A DNA stretch of 36,325 bases from Dokdonella sp. (GTDB lineage: Bacteria > Pseudomonadota > Gammaproteobacteria > Xanthomonadales > Rhodanobacteraceae): positions 1 through 36,325 of the forward strand of contig JAHCAR010000024.1 of the NCBI GenBank assembly GCA_019634795.1, read 5' to 3'. Positions 26,570 through 36,010 of the stretch are shown here, one piece after another (within the stretch, counting starts at the first letter, position 1; each line of letters opens with the position of its first letter). The position numbers were made by a program, and so were the translations under genes. The notes beneath the pieces are model-generated. The model worked only from the letters and a program-made list of their open reading frames with translations. It was not told the origin of the DNA and made no database searches.

Positions 26570-28409
26570 ATGGCGCGATGGCCGTATCCCAGTCGCCAGC
26601 CGGCCCGTTCAGGGCGCCGTCGATCAGCGGCTCGAGCTCGCCGCGGAAACGCAACTGACCGAGCGCGCGCATTTCCGCCGGCAGCGGCCCCGACAGCGCC
26701 GAGAACTGCTTGGGCATCGAATCGCGCAACGCGCCGAGGGTGGTGAAATAGCGATCGCCGCTGATGCCGGCCGTTTCGAGCAGGATGCTCGGCAGCAGCC
26801 ACGAGGTCGTGTCCATCTGCGGCATCTTGGCCAGCGAACGCCCGTTGTCGAGCAGCAGCCAAGGCACCGGCTGGGCCTTCGGGCCCTTGCCGTCGACGAA
26901 GCCGATTTCCTGGTAGACCGGTGGCAGCGCCGGCAGGTGATCGCCGTAGAACAGCAGCAGGGTGCGCCGCTTGCGCTTCTGCAGGGCATCGGCGAGCCGG
27001 CCCAGTTCGTGGTCGGCGTCCTCGAGCAGGTACAGGTAATTGCGCATCCAGTATTCGCCGCCCTCGTCGAGACCGGCCGGCGTCTTCAGGGCGGCCATGC
27101 GCTTGGCGTCTAGACCGGGCCGCCAGTCGAACGGACCGTGGTTTTCCATGGTCACCGCGAAGATCAGCTGCGGCGGGCCGTCCTGGTCGAGCTGGGAAAT
27201 GACGCGGTCGGTCAGGGCGGCGTCGCCGGTGAACAGGCCGACGATCGAATCCTTGGAAAATTCGCGCCCGTCGACGAACTCGTCGAAGCCGATCTGCCGG
27301 TAGGCCTGGTTGCGGTTCCAGAACACGCCGCTGTTGGGGTGGATCGCGGTGGTTCGATAGCCCTGCTGCGACAAGGTACGCACGATGCCCGGGATCGGCT
27401 TGTCGGCGATCTCGAAATACGGGTACTGGACGCCCGGGAAGAACTCGAGGGCGAGTCCGGTCAGCACTTCGAATTCGGTGCGGATGGTGCCGCCGGCATA
27501 GGTCGGTACCTTGAGGTTGCCGGACAGGCCGCGCTTGGCCAGGCGATGGAAATTCGGCAGGTAGGTGTTCGCCGGCGCGCCGCGCAGGCGCACCGGATCG
27601 AACAGCGACTCGCTCTGCACGATGACGATGTCGGGCTGGGTTCCGCTCGGCATGGCCAGCGACGAGGAATTCGGCAGCAGGCGTGCGCGCAGCGCATCGG
27701 CATTGGCGCTCAGAAGATCAGCGGCAGCGGCGCGGTCGGGATGCAGTTCCTGGCGCTTGGCCAGCTCCCAGTTGTAGAGGACGAGGTTGCCGACCATGCC
27801 GGCCTTCTTCGCGCTGTCGACGACCGACCACGGTTCGAAACGCAGGCGATCGGCACTGTAGACCGCGCGCATCGGTGCCCAGCCCTGGACCAGGCCGGCG
27901 CCGAGCGCGATCGCGGCCAGCCCGGTCGCGACACGGGTCCAGCCGCGCATCGCCGGCCACGGCGTTTCGCGGCAGAGGCCGACGGTCACGACGAGCAGGC
28001 CGAGCGCGACGAGGATCGGCAGCAGGCTCGCGCCGAGGTAGTGGCTGAACAGCGGCCAGGCCGAGCCGAGCTCTTCGAGGAAGTGGAAATCGCCCGGCAG
28101 CAGCGGCATTTCGAGTTGCTCGAGCTTGATCGCGTTGGCGGCATAGGTCGCCAACAGCAGCAGCAGGCCGAGCCAGCTCGACAGCACGACGCGCCGGGTC
28201 AGCGCGCTCAGGGCGAGCACGATCAGCACGAACGGCAGGATGTTCAGCGCCATCAGTTCCCAGGATGGCGGCGCCGCACCGAGCCACGGCCAGGCCAGGG
28301 CCGGATCGAGCCAGCTTGCGGCGACGGCGAAGATGACCACCACCAGAAGCAACCAGATGATCGGCAGCAGCGGCCTGCTCGACGCAGAGGGACGGACGGA
28401 TGCGTTCAT
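26568..28409 (-). CDS. LtaS/OpgB-type phosphoglycerol transferase, sulfatase superfamily
   Basis: This 613-residue inner-membrane protein starts with about five membrane spans (IIWLLLVVVIFAVAASW, MALNILPFVLIVLALSAL, SSWLGLLLLLATYAANAI, LLPILVALGLLVVTVGL, VATGLAAIALGAGLVQG). A periplasmic alkaline-phosphatase-fold domain follows: DIVIVQSESLFDP as first metal ligand region, the nucleophile region AGGTIRTEFEVLTG, VTMENHGPFDW, and LLFYGDHLPALPP as last metal site. In Gram-negative bacteria this family transfers phosphoglycerol to periplasmic glucans or other glycans. The frame is open to 28541, but the ATG at 28409 starts a normal short cytoplasmic tail (MNASVRPSASSRP). It is a single gene, and no glucan synthesis gene is nearby, so the acceptor is unknown. 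Confidence 0.9.
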   Translation of the reverse strand: MNASVRPSASSRPLLPIIWLLLVVVIFAVAASWLDPALAWPWLGAAPPSWELMALNILPFVLIVLALSALTRRVVLSSWLGLLLLLATYAANAIKLEQLEMPLLPGDFHFLEELGSAWPLFSHYLGASLLPILVALGLLVVTVGLCRETPWPAMRGWTRVATGLAAIALGAGLVQGWAPMRAVYSADRLRFEPWSVVDSAKKAGMVGNLVLYNWELAKRQELHPDRAAAADLLSANADALRARLLPNSSSLAMPSGTQPDIVIVQSESLFDPVRLRGAPANTYLPNFHRLAKRGLSGNLKVPTYAGGTIRTEFEVLTGLALEFFPGVQYPYFEIADKPIPGIVRTLSQQGYRTTAIHPNSGVFWNRNQAYRQIGFDEFVDGREFSKDSIVGLFTGDAALTDRVISQLDQDGPPQLIFAVTMENHGPFDWRPGLDAKRMAALKTPAGLDEGGEYWMRNYLYLLEDADHELGRLADALQKRKRRTLLLFYGDHLPALPPVYQEIGFVDGKGPKAQPVPWLLLDNGRSLAKMPQMDTTSWLLPSILLETAGISGDRYFTTLGALRDSMPKQFSALSGPLPAEMRALGQLRFRGELEPLIDGALNGPAGDWDTAIAP

Positions 28410-28628
28410 CGAACTCGAAAGGGTGCGTGACTCTACGCGGCAGCGTACTTTCCGTGAGCCGTGCTGAGTGAAAGGTGAATCGGTTTCGCGCACTCCCCGC
28501 GCGCGGATGCGAAGCGTGCGCCCTGGCCGCTCGCTGCGCAATAGCCTGCAAGAATGTCGCCACCCCCACGGCTAGGTGGAGTCCACGCCCGGTAGCCGTG
28601 GCTGGAACCGGCTGCCAGAATCGCCGCC

Positions 28629-31490
28629 ATGAGCATCGTCGCACGTCCACAGGAGATCGAGATCCTCCTCGACTCCCGCCTGTCACGCCTGGAATCCCTG
28701 TGCCGGCAGGCCGGGGTGCCGTTCTACGACGACGCCGGCGTCGACAGCCACCTCGAGCGGGTCCTACTGGCCAGCGACTACGCCTTCGAAAGCTTCGTCC
28801 AGGATCCGCAGTTGCTCGGGCCCGAACTGGTCCGCCTGATGAACGATCCGCGCCACGCCGACGCACGTGCTTCACCGTTTTCCATGCCGCTGCCGGACGA
28901 TGAGTTCCGCGCCGAACTGCGGCGCTTCCGGCGCCGCGAGTCGATCCGCCTGATCTGGCGTGACGTCAACGACATCGATCGCATCGAAACGACCCTGACC
29001 GCGTCCAGCGTGCTGGCCGAGGTCTGCCTCGAAGTCGCGTTGCGCCATGCCGAGCGGCAACTGGCCGAGCGCCACGGCGTGGTCCGCAACGAGGCCGGCG
29101 AGGTGCAGCGGCTGGTCGTGCTGGCGCTCGGCAAGCTCGGTGGCGGCGAGCTCAATTTTTCCTCCGACGTCGATCTGGTCCTGGCCTACGAGGAGGCCGG
29201 CGGCAACAGCGACGGCGCGCGCCCGCTGGATGCGGAAATCTGGTATTCGCGGCTGAGCCAGCACCTCATTTCGCTGCTCGCCGACCGCACCTCCGAGGGC
29301 TACGTCTACCGGGTCGATCTGCGCCTTCGACCGTTCGGCAACGTCGGCCGCGTGGCGCTCTCGTTTTCGGCCATGGAGCAGTACTACCAGCGCGAGGGGC
29401 GCGACTGGGAGCGCTATGCATGGATCAAGGCTCGGCCCGTCGCCGGCGACAAGGCAGCCGGCAGCCGCCTGCTGGCGACCTTGCGCCCGTTCGTGTTCCG
29501 CCGCTATTTCGACTACACCGCGTTTGCCGGCCTGCGCGAAATGAAGACGCTGATCGATGCCGAAGTGGCGCGCAAGGATCTCGCCGAGCACATCAAGCTC
29601 GGCCCCGGCGGCATTCGCGAAATCGAATTCATCGTCCAGCTCGTGCAGCTGATCCGCGGCGGCCGCGAGCCGTCACTGCGCGTGCGCGGCCTGCTGCCGG
29701 CACTCTCGGCCTGCGAGCAACTCGGACTGATCAGCGCCAGGCGCAGCAAGCGCCTGGCCGAGGCCTATCGCTTCCTGCGCCGGCTCGAAAACCGCGTGCA
29801 GATGTTCGCCGACCAGCAGACCCATGAACTGCCCGCGGACGCCACCCAGCGCCAGCGTATCGCGCTGGCCCTCGGTCATGCGGCCTGGGCCGACCTGATC
29901 GCCGCGCTGGACCGCCACCGGGCGGCGGTCAGCGAGGAGTTCGATGCGGTGATGGCGCCTGCGCAACGCGCCCGCACCTCGGCGCAGGCCGTCGAATGGA
30001 GCGCGCTGTGGCAGCGCTGCACCGCCGGCGACGTCGATACCGAGGCGCTCGTCGAAGCCGGTTTCGAACCGCTCGAACCGGTCGTCTCCGCGCTCGAAGG
30101 CCTGCTCGGCAGTCCGATCCTGCGGGCGGCGTCCGCGCGCTCGCGAGAGCGCATCGATCGCGTGATGCCGGCCCTGTTCGCGGCCGCGGCAGAGAGTCGC
30201 GCGCCCAGCGCCTGCCTGGTTCGCCTGATCGGCCTGGTCCATGCGGTCGCCCGCCGCTCCGCCTACCTGGCCTTGCTCGACGAACAGCCGGTGGCGCTGA
30301 AGCGCCTGACCGGCGTGTTCGCGGCGAGCGCTTTGCTGGCCGATCGCGTGATCACCCATCCGCTGCTGCTCGACGAACTGTTCGACGATCGCAGCGAAGG
30401 CCCGCCCCCCGACCGCGAGGAGATCGAGGCCGAAATCCTGCGCCGCCTCGGCTCGGTGGCCGACCACGATCTCGAGCGCGAAATCGAGATGATCCAGGAA
30501 CAGCGCCTGGCCGCGCACTTCCGCATCGGCCTGGCCTTTCTCGGCAAGCGCATCGATGCGATGCAGACTGCGCGTGCGCTGGCCGCGGTCGCCGAAGCGG
30601 TCCTCGCCACCGTGCTGCGCATCGCCGAACGCGACCTTATCGCCGCGCACGGGCATATCGATGATCGACCGGGCGAGGGTGCCGGCATGGCCGTGATCGG
30701 TTACGGCAGCCTCGGCGGCATCGAACTCGGCTTCGGCTCGGACCTCGACCTCGTCTTCATCTACGACGGCGCCCATGCCGCCCTCGAATCGGATGGCGAG
30801 AAGCCGCTCGAGGGTGCGCGCTACTACGCCCGCCTCGCCCAGCGCTTCGTGCACCTTTTGACCATGCTGACGCGCTCGGGCCGGCTCTATGAAATCGACA
30901 TCCGCCTGCGTCCCGACGGCGGCACCGGCCTGCTCGTCAGCAGCCTCGAAGCCTATGCCGCCTACCAGCAGGAGCGCGCCTGGACCTGGGAGCACCAGGC
31001 CCTGGTCCGCGCCCGCGCGGTCGCCGGTGACGTCGGCCTCGGTCGCCGCTTCACCGAGGCCCGCGCCCATGCCCTCGACGCCCGCGTCTACGGCAGCGAG
31101 TTGCGCCGGCAGATCGTCGACATGCGCACGCGCTGGCGCAAGGAAAGCGATCGCTCGAACGAGCAGGTGCTCGATCTCAAGCAGGGCCTCGGCGCGCTCG
31201 TGGACATCGAGTTCCTGATGCAGGCCATCGTCCTCGAGCACGCCACGGTCCACCCCCGCCTGCTCGGCGTCACCAACACCGCCGACCTGATCGACGTGGC
31301 CGCCAATGCCAGCCTGATCGATGCGCGCCAGGCGGATATCCTGCGCGAGGCGCACATGCTGATGCTGGCGCGCTCGCTGGCCAACAAGCTCGACGCCCGC
31401 CCGCGCCTGGCGCCGCGTGATGAGGAGCTCGAAAGCGCCACCCGTCGTGTCCTCGGCGTGGCTCGAGAGCTGGACCTGGCTTTCGACTGA
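28629..31490 (+). CDS. glnE: Bifunctional glutamine synthetase adenylyltransferase/deadenylase GlnE
   Basis: GlnE adds AMP to and removes AMP from glutamine synthetase, so that nitrogen assimilation follows the glutamine and PII signal. The 953-residue product is full length. It has two nucleotidyltransferase domains, each followed by a helical GlnE/GlnD regulatory region. The N-terminal de-adenylylating domain carries LGKLGGGELNFSSDVDLVL (about 167-190). The C-terminal adenylylating domain carries YGSLGGIELGFGSDLDLVF (about 695-715). Both keep the Asp-x-Asp metal ligands. LGPGGIREIEFIVQLVQL and LKQGLGALVDIEFLMQAIV are the matching downstream motifs. The upstream ribosome binding site is weak. 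No partner genes (glnA, glnB, glnD) are in the window. Confidence 0.97.
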   Translation: MSIVARPQEIEILLDSRLSRLESLCRQAGVPFYDDAGVDSHLERVLLASDYAFESFVQDPQLLGPELVRLMNDPRHADARASPFSMPLPDDEFRAELRRFRRRESIRLIWRDVNDIDRIETTLTASSVLAEVCLEVALRHAERQLAERHGVVRNEAGEVQRLVVLALGKLGGGELNFSSDVDLVLAYEEAGGNSDGARPLDAEIWYSRLSQHLISLLADRTSEGYVYRVDLRLRPFGNVGRVALSFSAMEQYYQREGRDWERYAWIKARPVAGDKAAGSRLLATLRPFVFRRYFDYTAFAGLREMKTLIDAEVARKDLAEHIKLGPGGIREIEFIVQLVQLIRGGREPSLRVRGLLPALSACEQLGLISARRSKRLAEAYRFLRRLENRVQMFADQQTHELPADATQRQRIALALGHAAWADLIAALDRHRAAVSEEFDAVMAPAQRARTSAQAVEWSALWQRCTAGDVDTEALVEAGFEPLEPVVSALEGLLGSPILRAASARSRERIDRVMPALFAAAAESRAPSACLVRLIGLVHAVARRSAYLALLDEQPVALKRLTGVFAASALLADRVITHPLLLDELFDDRSEGPPPDREEIEAEILRRLGSVADHDLEREIEMIQEQRLAAHFRIGLAFLGKRIDAMQTARALAAVAEAVLATVLRIAERDLIAAHGHIDDRPGEGAGMAVIGYGSLGGIELGFGSDLDLVFIYDGAHAALESDGEKPLEGARYYARLAQRFVHLLTMLTRSGRLYEIDIRLRPDGGTGLLVSSLEAYAAYQQERAWTWEHQALVRARAVAGDVGLGRRFTEARAHALDARVYGSELRRQIVDMRTRWRKESDRSNEQVLDLKQGLGALVDIEFLMQAIVLEHATVHPRLLGVTNTADLIDVAANASLIDARQADILREAHMLMLARSLANKLDARPRLAPRDEELESATRRVLGVARELDLAFD

Positions 31491-31775
31491 GCGTTGGGCG
31501 TCTTCGTGTCCGATTCCGAAGCCTGATCGCCCATATTCGAACACCACGGAGCGATTCATTTCGCTGGGCGCGGGCAGGGTGCGTGGCCGGGAAGCCGATC
31601 TCCGGCGCAGCCCGGGCGCGCACTTGCGCAGGCGCCACGCGCTTCGGCAGGCGCAATCGATCGATGGCATGCCAATTGCTGCTACCGTCGTACGACGGGG
31701 TCCGCAGCGCTCCATGGCTCGGCGTCCGTTGCGCACGCATGCACGAGCGTTGTCGCGGAACTGCGAGGCAGACCG

Positions 31776-34205
31776 ATGTTCTCAGCACACCAAGTCCTGA
31801 CGATTGCCGAACGCTACCTGCGACGCCATCCGCTCGACTTCGTCGCGATGGCGCTGTCGCTGGCCCTCGGCATGCTGCTGCTGGTGCTCGTGCTTGCCGC
31901 CATCAACGGCTTCCTGCTGCGGCCGCTTGCGGTTCCCGCTCTCGAAGAGCTCGTGCGCGTGCGCGAAGTTCGCAGCTCTCCCGACGGGCAACGCGATGTC
32001 TTCAGTGTGGCGCCGGCGGCGTGGAACCTGTGGCAGCACGAACAGCTCAGGACGATCGTTGATATCGGCGTTGCCACCGGCAGCAATGTGACTTTGGGCC
32101 TGGCCGATGCGCCCGAGCAGCATGAGGCGGCATTGGTCTCGGCCAATTTTCTCCCCTTGCTCGGCGTGCAGCCGCAGCTGGGACGTTACTTCGCAGCCGA
32201 TGCGGATATCGGCGCCGGTGCCGACGAGATACTGATCGGCAACGCCCTGTGGCGCGACGAATTCGCATCCGATCCCTCGGTGATCGGTCGGCTGGTCCAT
32301 GTGGACGGGCGCGCCAGGAAGATCATCGGGGTCATGCCCGCGGGCATCTCGTTCCCTTACGGCGCGGACGTGTGGCTGCCGATCGCGCTCGGCGATCGAC
32401 TGAATCGCCCGGTCGGAAACTATCTGTTCGCGCTGGCCCGATTGCGGCCGGGTGCCGGTCTCGCGGTCGCCGGGCAGGAGCTCGGTGAATTGACGGCCCG
32501 CCTGCACGTCGACAACGCCGCTTTGGTCGAGTCCGTCGCCGTCGAACTGACGCCGCTGCGCGAGGAACTGGTCGGAAACCTGCGTCCGGCCCTGAAGGTG
32601 TTGGCCGCAGCTTCTGCGCTGGCATTCCTGGTTGCATTGGTGAATTGCGCAACCCTGACCGGGTTGCGCGCCCTTCGCGAACGACCCATGGTGGCCGTAC
32701 GGGCGGCGCTGGGCGCCCGCCTCGCCAACCTGCTTGGCGAAGCCTTCGTTCGTCATCTGTGCACGGCCCTCGTCGCGGGCGGGCTATCGCTGCTTGCCCT
32801 CGGCCCGCTTTCCGGGCCCTTGCTCGGTCTGGCCGGCAGTGCCTCGATCAACGAGTTCGACGTGGCACCGCGGGCCGATGCCAGCACCATCGTGCTGACC
32901 GCAGGGGTGGCGCTGGCTGCGGCCGTGGTCCTGACCCTCGTCGAAGCGGCGATGCTGGCCCTGGCATTGCGCAAGCCGGCATTGCTTCGCGAGACGCGCA
33001 TGACCCACAGCCGCGCCACTGCAAGGGTGCTGCGCACGGTGACGGTCGGCCAGATGGTTGTCGGAATCGTGGTGGTTACCGGCGCCGTGCTGGTCACCCG
33101 AGCCTATATCGAGCAAGTCCATGGCAATCGCGGATTCGCCGCCGACGGACTCTGGCTGGTCGATGTCAGCCTGCCCTCGACACGCTTCGCCGATACGCCG
33201 CAAAGGCTTCGCTATGTCGATCAGGTTGTCGAAAACCTGCGTGCGACGCCCGGCGTGGCCGGCGCCGGCGCAGCGACGGTCACGCCGGACGAAGGCGGCA
33301 GTTGGGGGGCAGCCTACGTCCTGCCGGGTCAGGAGCCGCCGGCGATCGGCTACCACCTGACCAATCATCGACTGGTCGGAGCGGGTTATTTCGGCGCGCT
33401 GGGTATCCCGTTGCTGTCCGGACACGATTTCTCGAAGGCGGATTTCGCGCCCGATGCCCGCAGCGTGATCGTCAGCCGCGAATTCGCCGAACGCAGCTGG
33501 CCCGGTCAGGATCCCCTCGGGCGACAGCTGCGGCGCCTTCGTTCCGACCAGCTGTTGACCGTGGTCGGCGTGGTTGGAAACGTGCGCGAATCCGAGCAGG
33601 CCGCCGACTGGGACGAAACCGCGACGTGGTACCTGCCCGCCTCGCTCGGTACCGACTACGACTTCAGCCAGATCACCTTCGTGCTCCGCCTCGCTGGCGA
33701 GGGCGACGTGCACCTGTCGTCGGCGCTCGCAGCCATTCGCCAGGTCGACCCGAATCTGGCCCTGGTCGACATCGCGCGCATGTCCGACCGCCTGGCGGCC
33801 ACCTACGAGCGCGAGGTTTATACCAGCCATCTTTTTGCCGCGTTCGCCCTGGTCTCGCTGCTGATCGCAGCGATTGGCAGCTACGCCCTGCTCGCCTTCA
33901 TCGTCGCCTGCAAGCAAGCCGAGTTCGGGTTGCGCCTGGCCCTCGGGGAACGGCCGGCGGGGCTACTGCGCCGGCTCTGGGCGGATGCCGCGAGCGTGCT
34001 GCTGACGGGAATCGCGATCGGCGTGCCGCTGAGTTGGGCCAGCGCACGCTACCTTTCAAGTCAGCTCGAAGATCTGCCGGGCTGGTCACCGGGAGGCTGC
34101 GCCATTGCCATTGCCGCGTGTGTGTTGCTGCAGTTCGTGGCCATGCTTGGGCCGAGCCGACGTGCCTGGCAGGCTTCGCCCCTGGCCTTGCTGCGCAGCG
34201 ATTGA
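31776..34205 (+). CDS. ABC transporter permease of the MacB/FtsX (ADOP-like) type
   Basis: The 809-residue protein has the duplicated MacB-type permease plan. A first membrane span (FVAMALSLALGMLLLVLVLA) and a periplasmic MacB core domain (PLLGVQPQLGRYFAADAD, IIGVMPAGISFPYGADVWLP) are followed by three spans. A second half has its own span (VGQMVVGIVVVTGAVLV), second core domain (GYFGALGIPLLSGHDFSKAD, VVGVVGNVRES) and three final spans. This is the plan of the orphan duplicated permeases. No ATPase gene or membrane-fusion protein is adjacent, so the energising subunit must be encoded elsewhere. GAGG lies 7 bases before the ATG. The stop is one base away from the convergent ELM1-family gene. 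Substrate unknown; related systems export peptides, lipids or antibiotics. Confidence 0.9.
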   Translation: MFSAHQVLTIAERYLRRHPLDFVAMALSLALGMLLLVLVLAAINGFLLRPLAVPALEELVRVREVRSSPDGQRDVFSVAPAAWNLWQHEQLRTIVDIGVATGSNVTLGLADAPEQHEAALVSANFLPLLGVQPQLGRYFAADADIGAGADEILIGNALWRDEFASDPSVIGRLVHVDGRARKIIGVMPAGISFPYGADVWLPIALGDRLNRPVGNYLFALARLRPGAGLAVAGQELGELTARLHVDNAALVESVAVELTPLREELVGNLRPALKVLAAASALAFLVALVNCATLTGLRALRERPMVAVRAALGARLANLLGEAFVRHLCTALVAGGLSLLALGPLSGPLLGLAGSASINEFDVAPRADASTIVLTAGVALAAAVVLTLVEAAMLALALRKPALLRETRMTHSRATARVLRTVTVGQMVVGIVVVTGAVLVTRAYIEQVHGNRGFAADGLWLVDVSLPSTRFADTPQRLRYVDQVVENLRATPGVAGAGAATVTPDEGGSWGAAYVLPGQEPPAIGYHLTNHRLVGAGYFGALGIPLLSGHDFSKADFAPDARSVIVSREFAERSWPGQDPLGRQLRRLRSDQLLTVVGVVGNVRESEQAADWDETATWYLPASLGTDYDFSQITFVLRLAGEGDVHLSSALAAIRQVDPNLALVDIARMSDRLAATYEREVYTSHLFAAFALVSLLIAAIGSYALLAFIVACKQAEFGLRLALGERPAGLLRRLWADAASVLLTGIAIGVPLSWASARYLSSQLEDLPGWSPGGCAIAIAACVLLQFVAMLGPSRRAWQASPLALLRSD

Positions 34206-34206
34206 T

Positions 34207-35199
34207 TCAGGCGATTGGCGGGCCGGGCCGCCTGCATTGCCGGAGCATGAGGATGCGGGCGGCGACCTCGGCCGTTTCGCGCAGTGGCCCGCTTCGCGCC
34301 GGATCATCCTCACCAAGTGCCGAAAGGCGACCGGCGCGGACCAGCGACTGATGGAATTCCCCGAGCTTGCCGAGCACGGGCCGTGCGGCGAATGCATGCA
34401 CCGGGACCGCTGTCGCGCAGGCTTCGGAGATCATGTTGACCGAATCGGCCGTGACGATGATGCGATCGGCCCAGGCGAGGATGCCGGGGTAGGGATTTTC
34501 GCCGTCTTCCGGGCCTGCCCAGAACAGGCCGGGCCAGGCCGCGAACCGGCGGCGCAGGTCGGCGATGCGGTCGGCGGGCGTGCGCCGCGAAGCGCTGACC
34601 AGGAAGCTGCCGGCATGTCTTTCGAAGAGCCCGGCAAGTTCGCGATGCAAGGCTTCGAAATAGGCATCGTCGAGCGTCTGCGCCGAATTCGAGGCGCCGA
34701 TCAACACCGCCGTCCTCGGCGCCGGCCATTGGCCCAGTTGGGCGAAACGCGCACGTCCGGCCGCGAGCCAGGCATCGTCGACGGGATTGAGCGCGCCGAG
34801 GGTCTCGATCAGGTTGTGCGCGGAGAGCCGGTCGTGGCGGGGTGCGACGACGACGTCGAACAGGCCGGGCGCGACGCGCGGATCGAGTATCTGCACGGTA
34901 AAGCAGCGGCCCTTGCTCCAGCCGCGCAGGCAGCGCGTCAGCAGGGCCGCGCGGCGGCCGCAGCCAATCGCGATATCGGGCCAGGGCGGACCGATCGGTC
35001 GCGCGTCCTGGTCGCGCAAGGCGCGCCTGGCAGCCCAGGTCAGTCGTGGTGCTAACGCAGCCCAGGGCTGCGCCACGGACAGGCGCAGGATGCGCGGCTG
35101 CAGATCCAGCGCCCGGGCCAGGGCCAGCGCCTGGCGCTCGTTGCCGGCGGCGCCGTCACTGATGACCCAGCAGCTCGATTTGCAATACTCAGAAGACAA
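34207..35199 (-). CDS. ELM1 (mitochondrial fission) family protein
   Basis: This 330-residue protein belongs to the ELM1/DUF1022 family, named after a plant mitochondrial division factor. Bacterial members have a glycosyltransferase-like fold and no settled function. Conserved pieces are CWVISDGAAGNERQALALARAL at the N-terminus, VQILDPRVAPGLFDVVVAPRHD, VLIGASNS, LVSASRRTP, WADRIIVTADSVNMISEACA and GKLGEFHQSL. Translation must begin at TTG (35199), because an in-frame TGA lies directly upstream; AAGAGA precedes it. GTG at codon 12 is the only other early candidate, but it would cut into the conserved WVISDG motif. No signal peptide or membrane span is visible. The gene is divergent from the nitroreductase and convergent with the permease. 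Confidence 0.9.
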   Translation of the reverse strand: MSSEYCKSSCWVISDGAAGNERQALALARALDLQPRILRLSVAQPWAALAPRLTWAARRALRDQDARPIGPPWPDIAIGCGRRAALLTRCLRGWSKGRCFTVQILDPRVAPGLFDVVVAPRHDRLSAHNLIETLGALNPVDDAWLAAGRARFAQLGQWPAPRTAVLIGASNSAQTLDDAYFEALHRELAGLFERHAGSFLVSASRRTPADRIADLRRRFAAWPGLFWAGPEDGENPYPGILAWADRIIVTADSVNMISEACATAVPVHAFAARPVLGKLGEFHQSLVRAGRLSALGEDDPARSGPLRETAEVAARILMLRQCRRPGPPIA

Positions 35200-35312
35200 T
35201 CAGGTTCTCTTCGTTATGATGTCCGGCACTCCCGCTCGCCCAATGGCGGGATGCCACGCCGTGGAGCTGTCATTGTCCACCATGCGGCAGCAATCCGTTC
35301 TGCTACGTTGCG

Positions 35313-35340
35313 TTGATTGCCCGCCAACCGCCCCTAGACT
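35313..35340 (+). promoter_or_regulatory. Sigma70-type promoter of the nitroreductase-YceI unit
   Basis: TTGATT (35313-35318), 16 bases, TAGACT (35335-35340) matches sigma70 hexamers at 4 of 6 positions each. It lies 44 bases upstream of the nitroreductase start in the divergent intergenic region. Confidence 0.5.
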
Positions 35341-35384
35341 GTAACCCGCGCAGGGACGACTTGTTTCTGTGGGAAGGAGAACCG

Positions 35385-35987
35385 ATGAAGAGTCCGCTGA
35401 ACGACCTCGCCCTCGACCAGATTTTCCGCACCGCGCGCACCTATCGCCGGTCCGCCGAGGCCTGGCTCGACGAGCCGGTGCCCGATGCCTTGTTGAAACA
35501 GGCCTACGACCTGGCCAAGCTCGGCCCGACCAGCGCCAACACCCAGCCGATGCGCGTCGTCTTCGTGCGCTCGCCGCAGGCCAAGGAAAAACTGCGTGCT
35601 GCGCTTTCCGAATCGAACGTGGACCAGACCATGGCCGCACCGGCCACCGCCATCGTCGCCGCCGACCATGCGTTCTACGAATTCCTGCCGCGTCTGTACA
35701 AGGAAGAGGATGCGGTGCCGTGGTTCAAGGGCAAGCCCGAGGCGATCGCGGCGACCGCGTTCCGCAATTCGAGCCTGCAAGGTGCCTACCTGATCATCGC
35801 CCTGCGTGCGCTCGGCCTGGACTGCGGCCCGATGTCGGGTTTCAGCAATGCCAAGGTCGATGCCGCCTTCTTCGAAGGCACCTCGATCAAATCGAACTTC
35901 CTGATCAATATCGGCTACGGCAATCCCGCCGTGCTGCGTGCGCGCGAAGAGCGCTTTGCATTCGATGAGGCCTGCCGCATCGAATGA
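35385..35987 (+). CDS. Malonic semialdehyde reductase RutE/nitroreductase family protein
   Basis: This 200-residue flavoprotein closely follows the RutE group of the nitroreductase family, which in E. coli reduces malonic semialdehyde during uracil breakdown. Shared pieces are FRTARTYRR at the N-terminus, KLGPTSANTQPMRVVFVRS, APATAIVAADHAFYE, AFRNSSLQGAYLIIALRALG, CGPMSGF and SNFLINIGYGNP. No other rut genes are present, so the physiological substrate may differ and I give no symbol. The frame is open from 35313, but that part contains the promoter; ATG at 35385 has AAGGAG 7 bases upstream. The YceI-family gene follows after 23 bases and is probably co-transcribed. Confidence 0.94.
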   Translation: MKSPLNDLALDQIFRTARTYRRSAEAWLDEPVPDALLKQAYDLAKLGPTSANTQPMRVVFVRSPQAKEKLRAALSESNVDQTMAAPATAIVAADHAFYEFLPRLYKEEDAVPWFKGKPEAIAATAFRNSSLQGAYLIIALRALGLDCGPMSGFSNAKVDAAFFEGTSIKSNFLINIGYGNPAVLRAREERFAFDEACRIE

Positions 35988-36010
35988 GTATTTCCAGACG
36001 GAGAAAATGC

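Noticed and set aside
29673-31736. 687-codon minus-strand frame opposite glnE
   Set aside because: Shadow of glnE, whose two catalytic domains are fully conserved on the plus strand.
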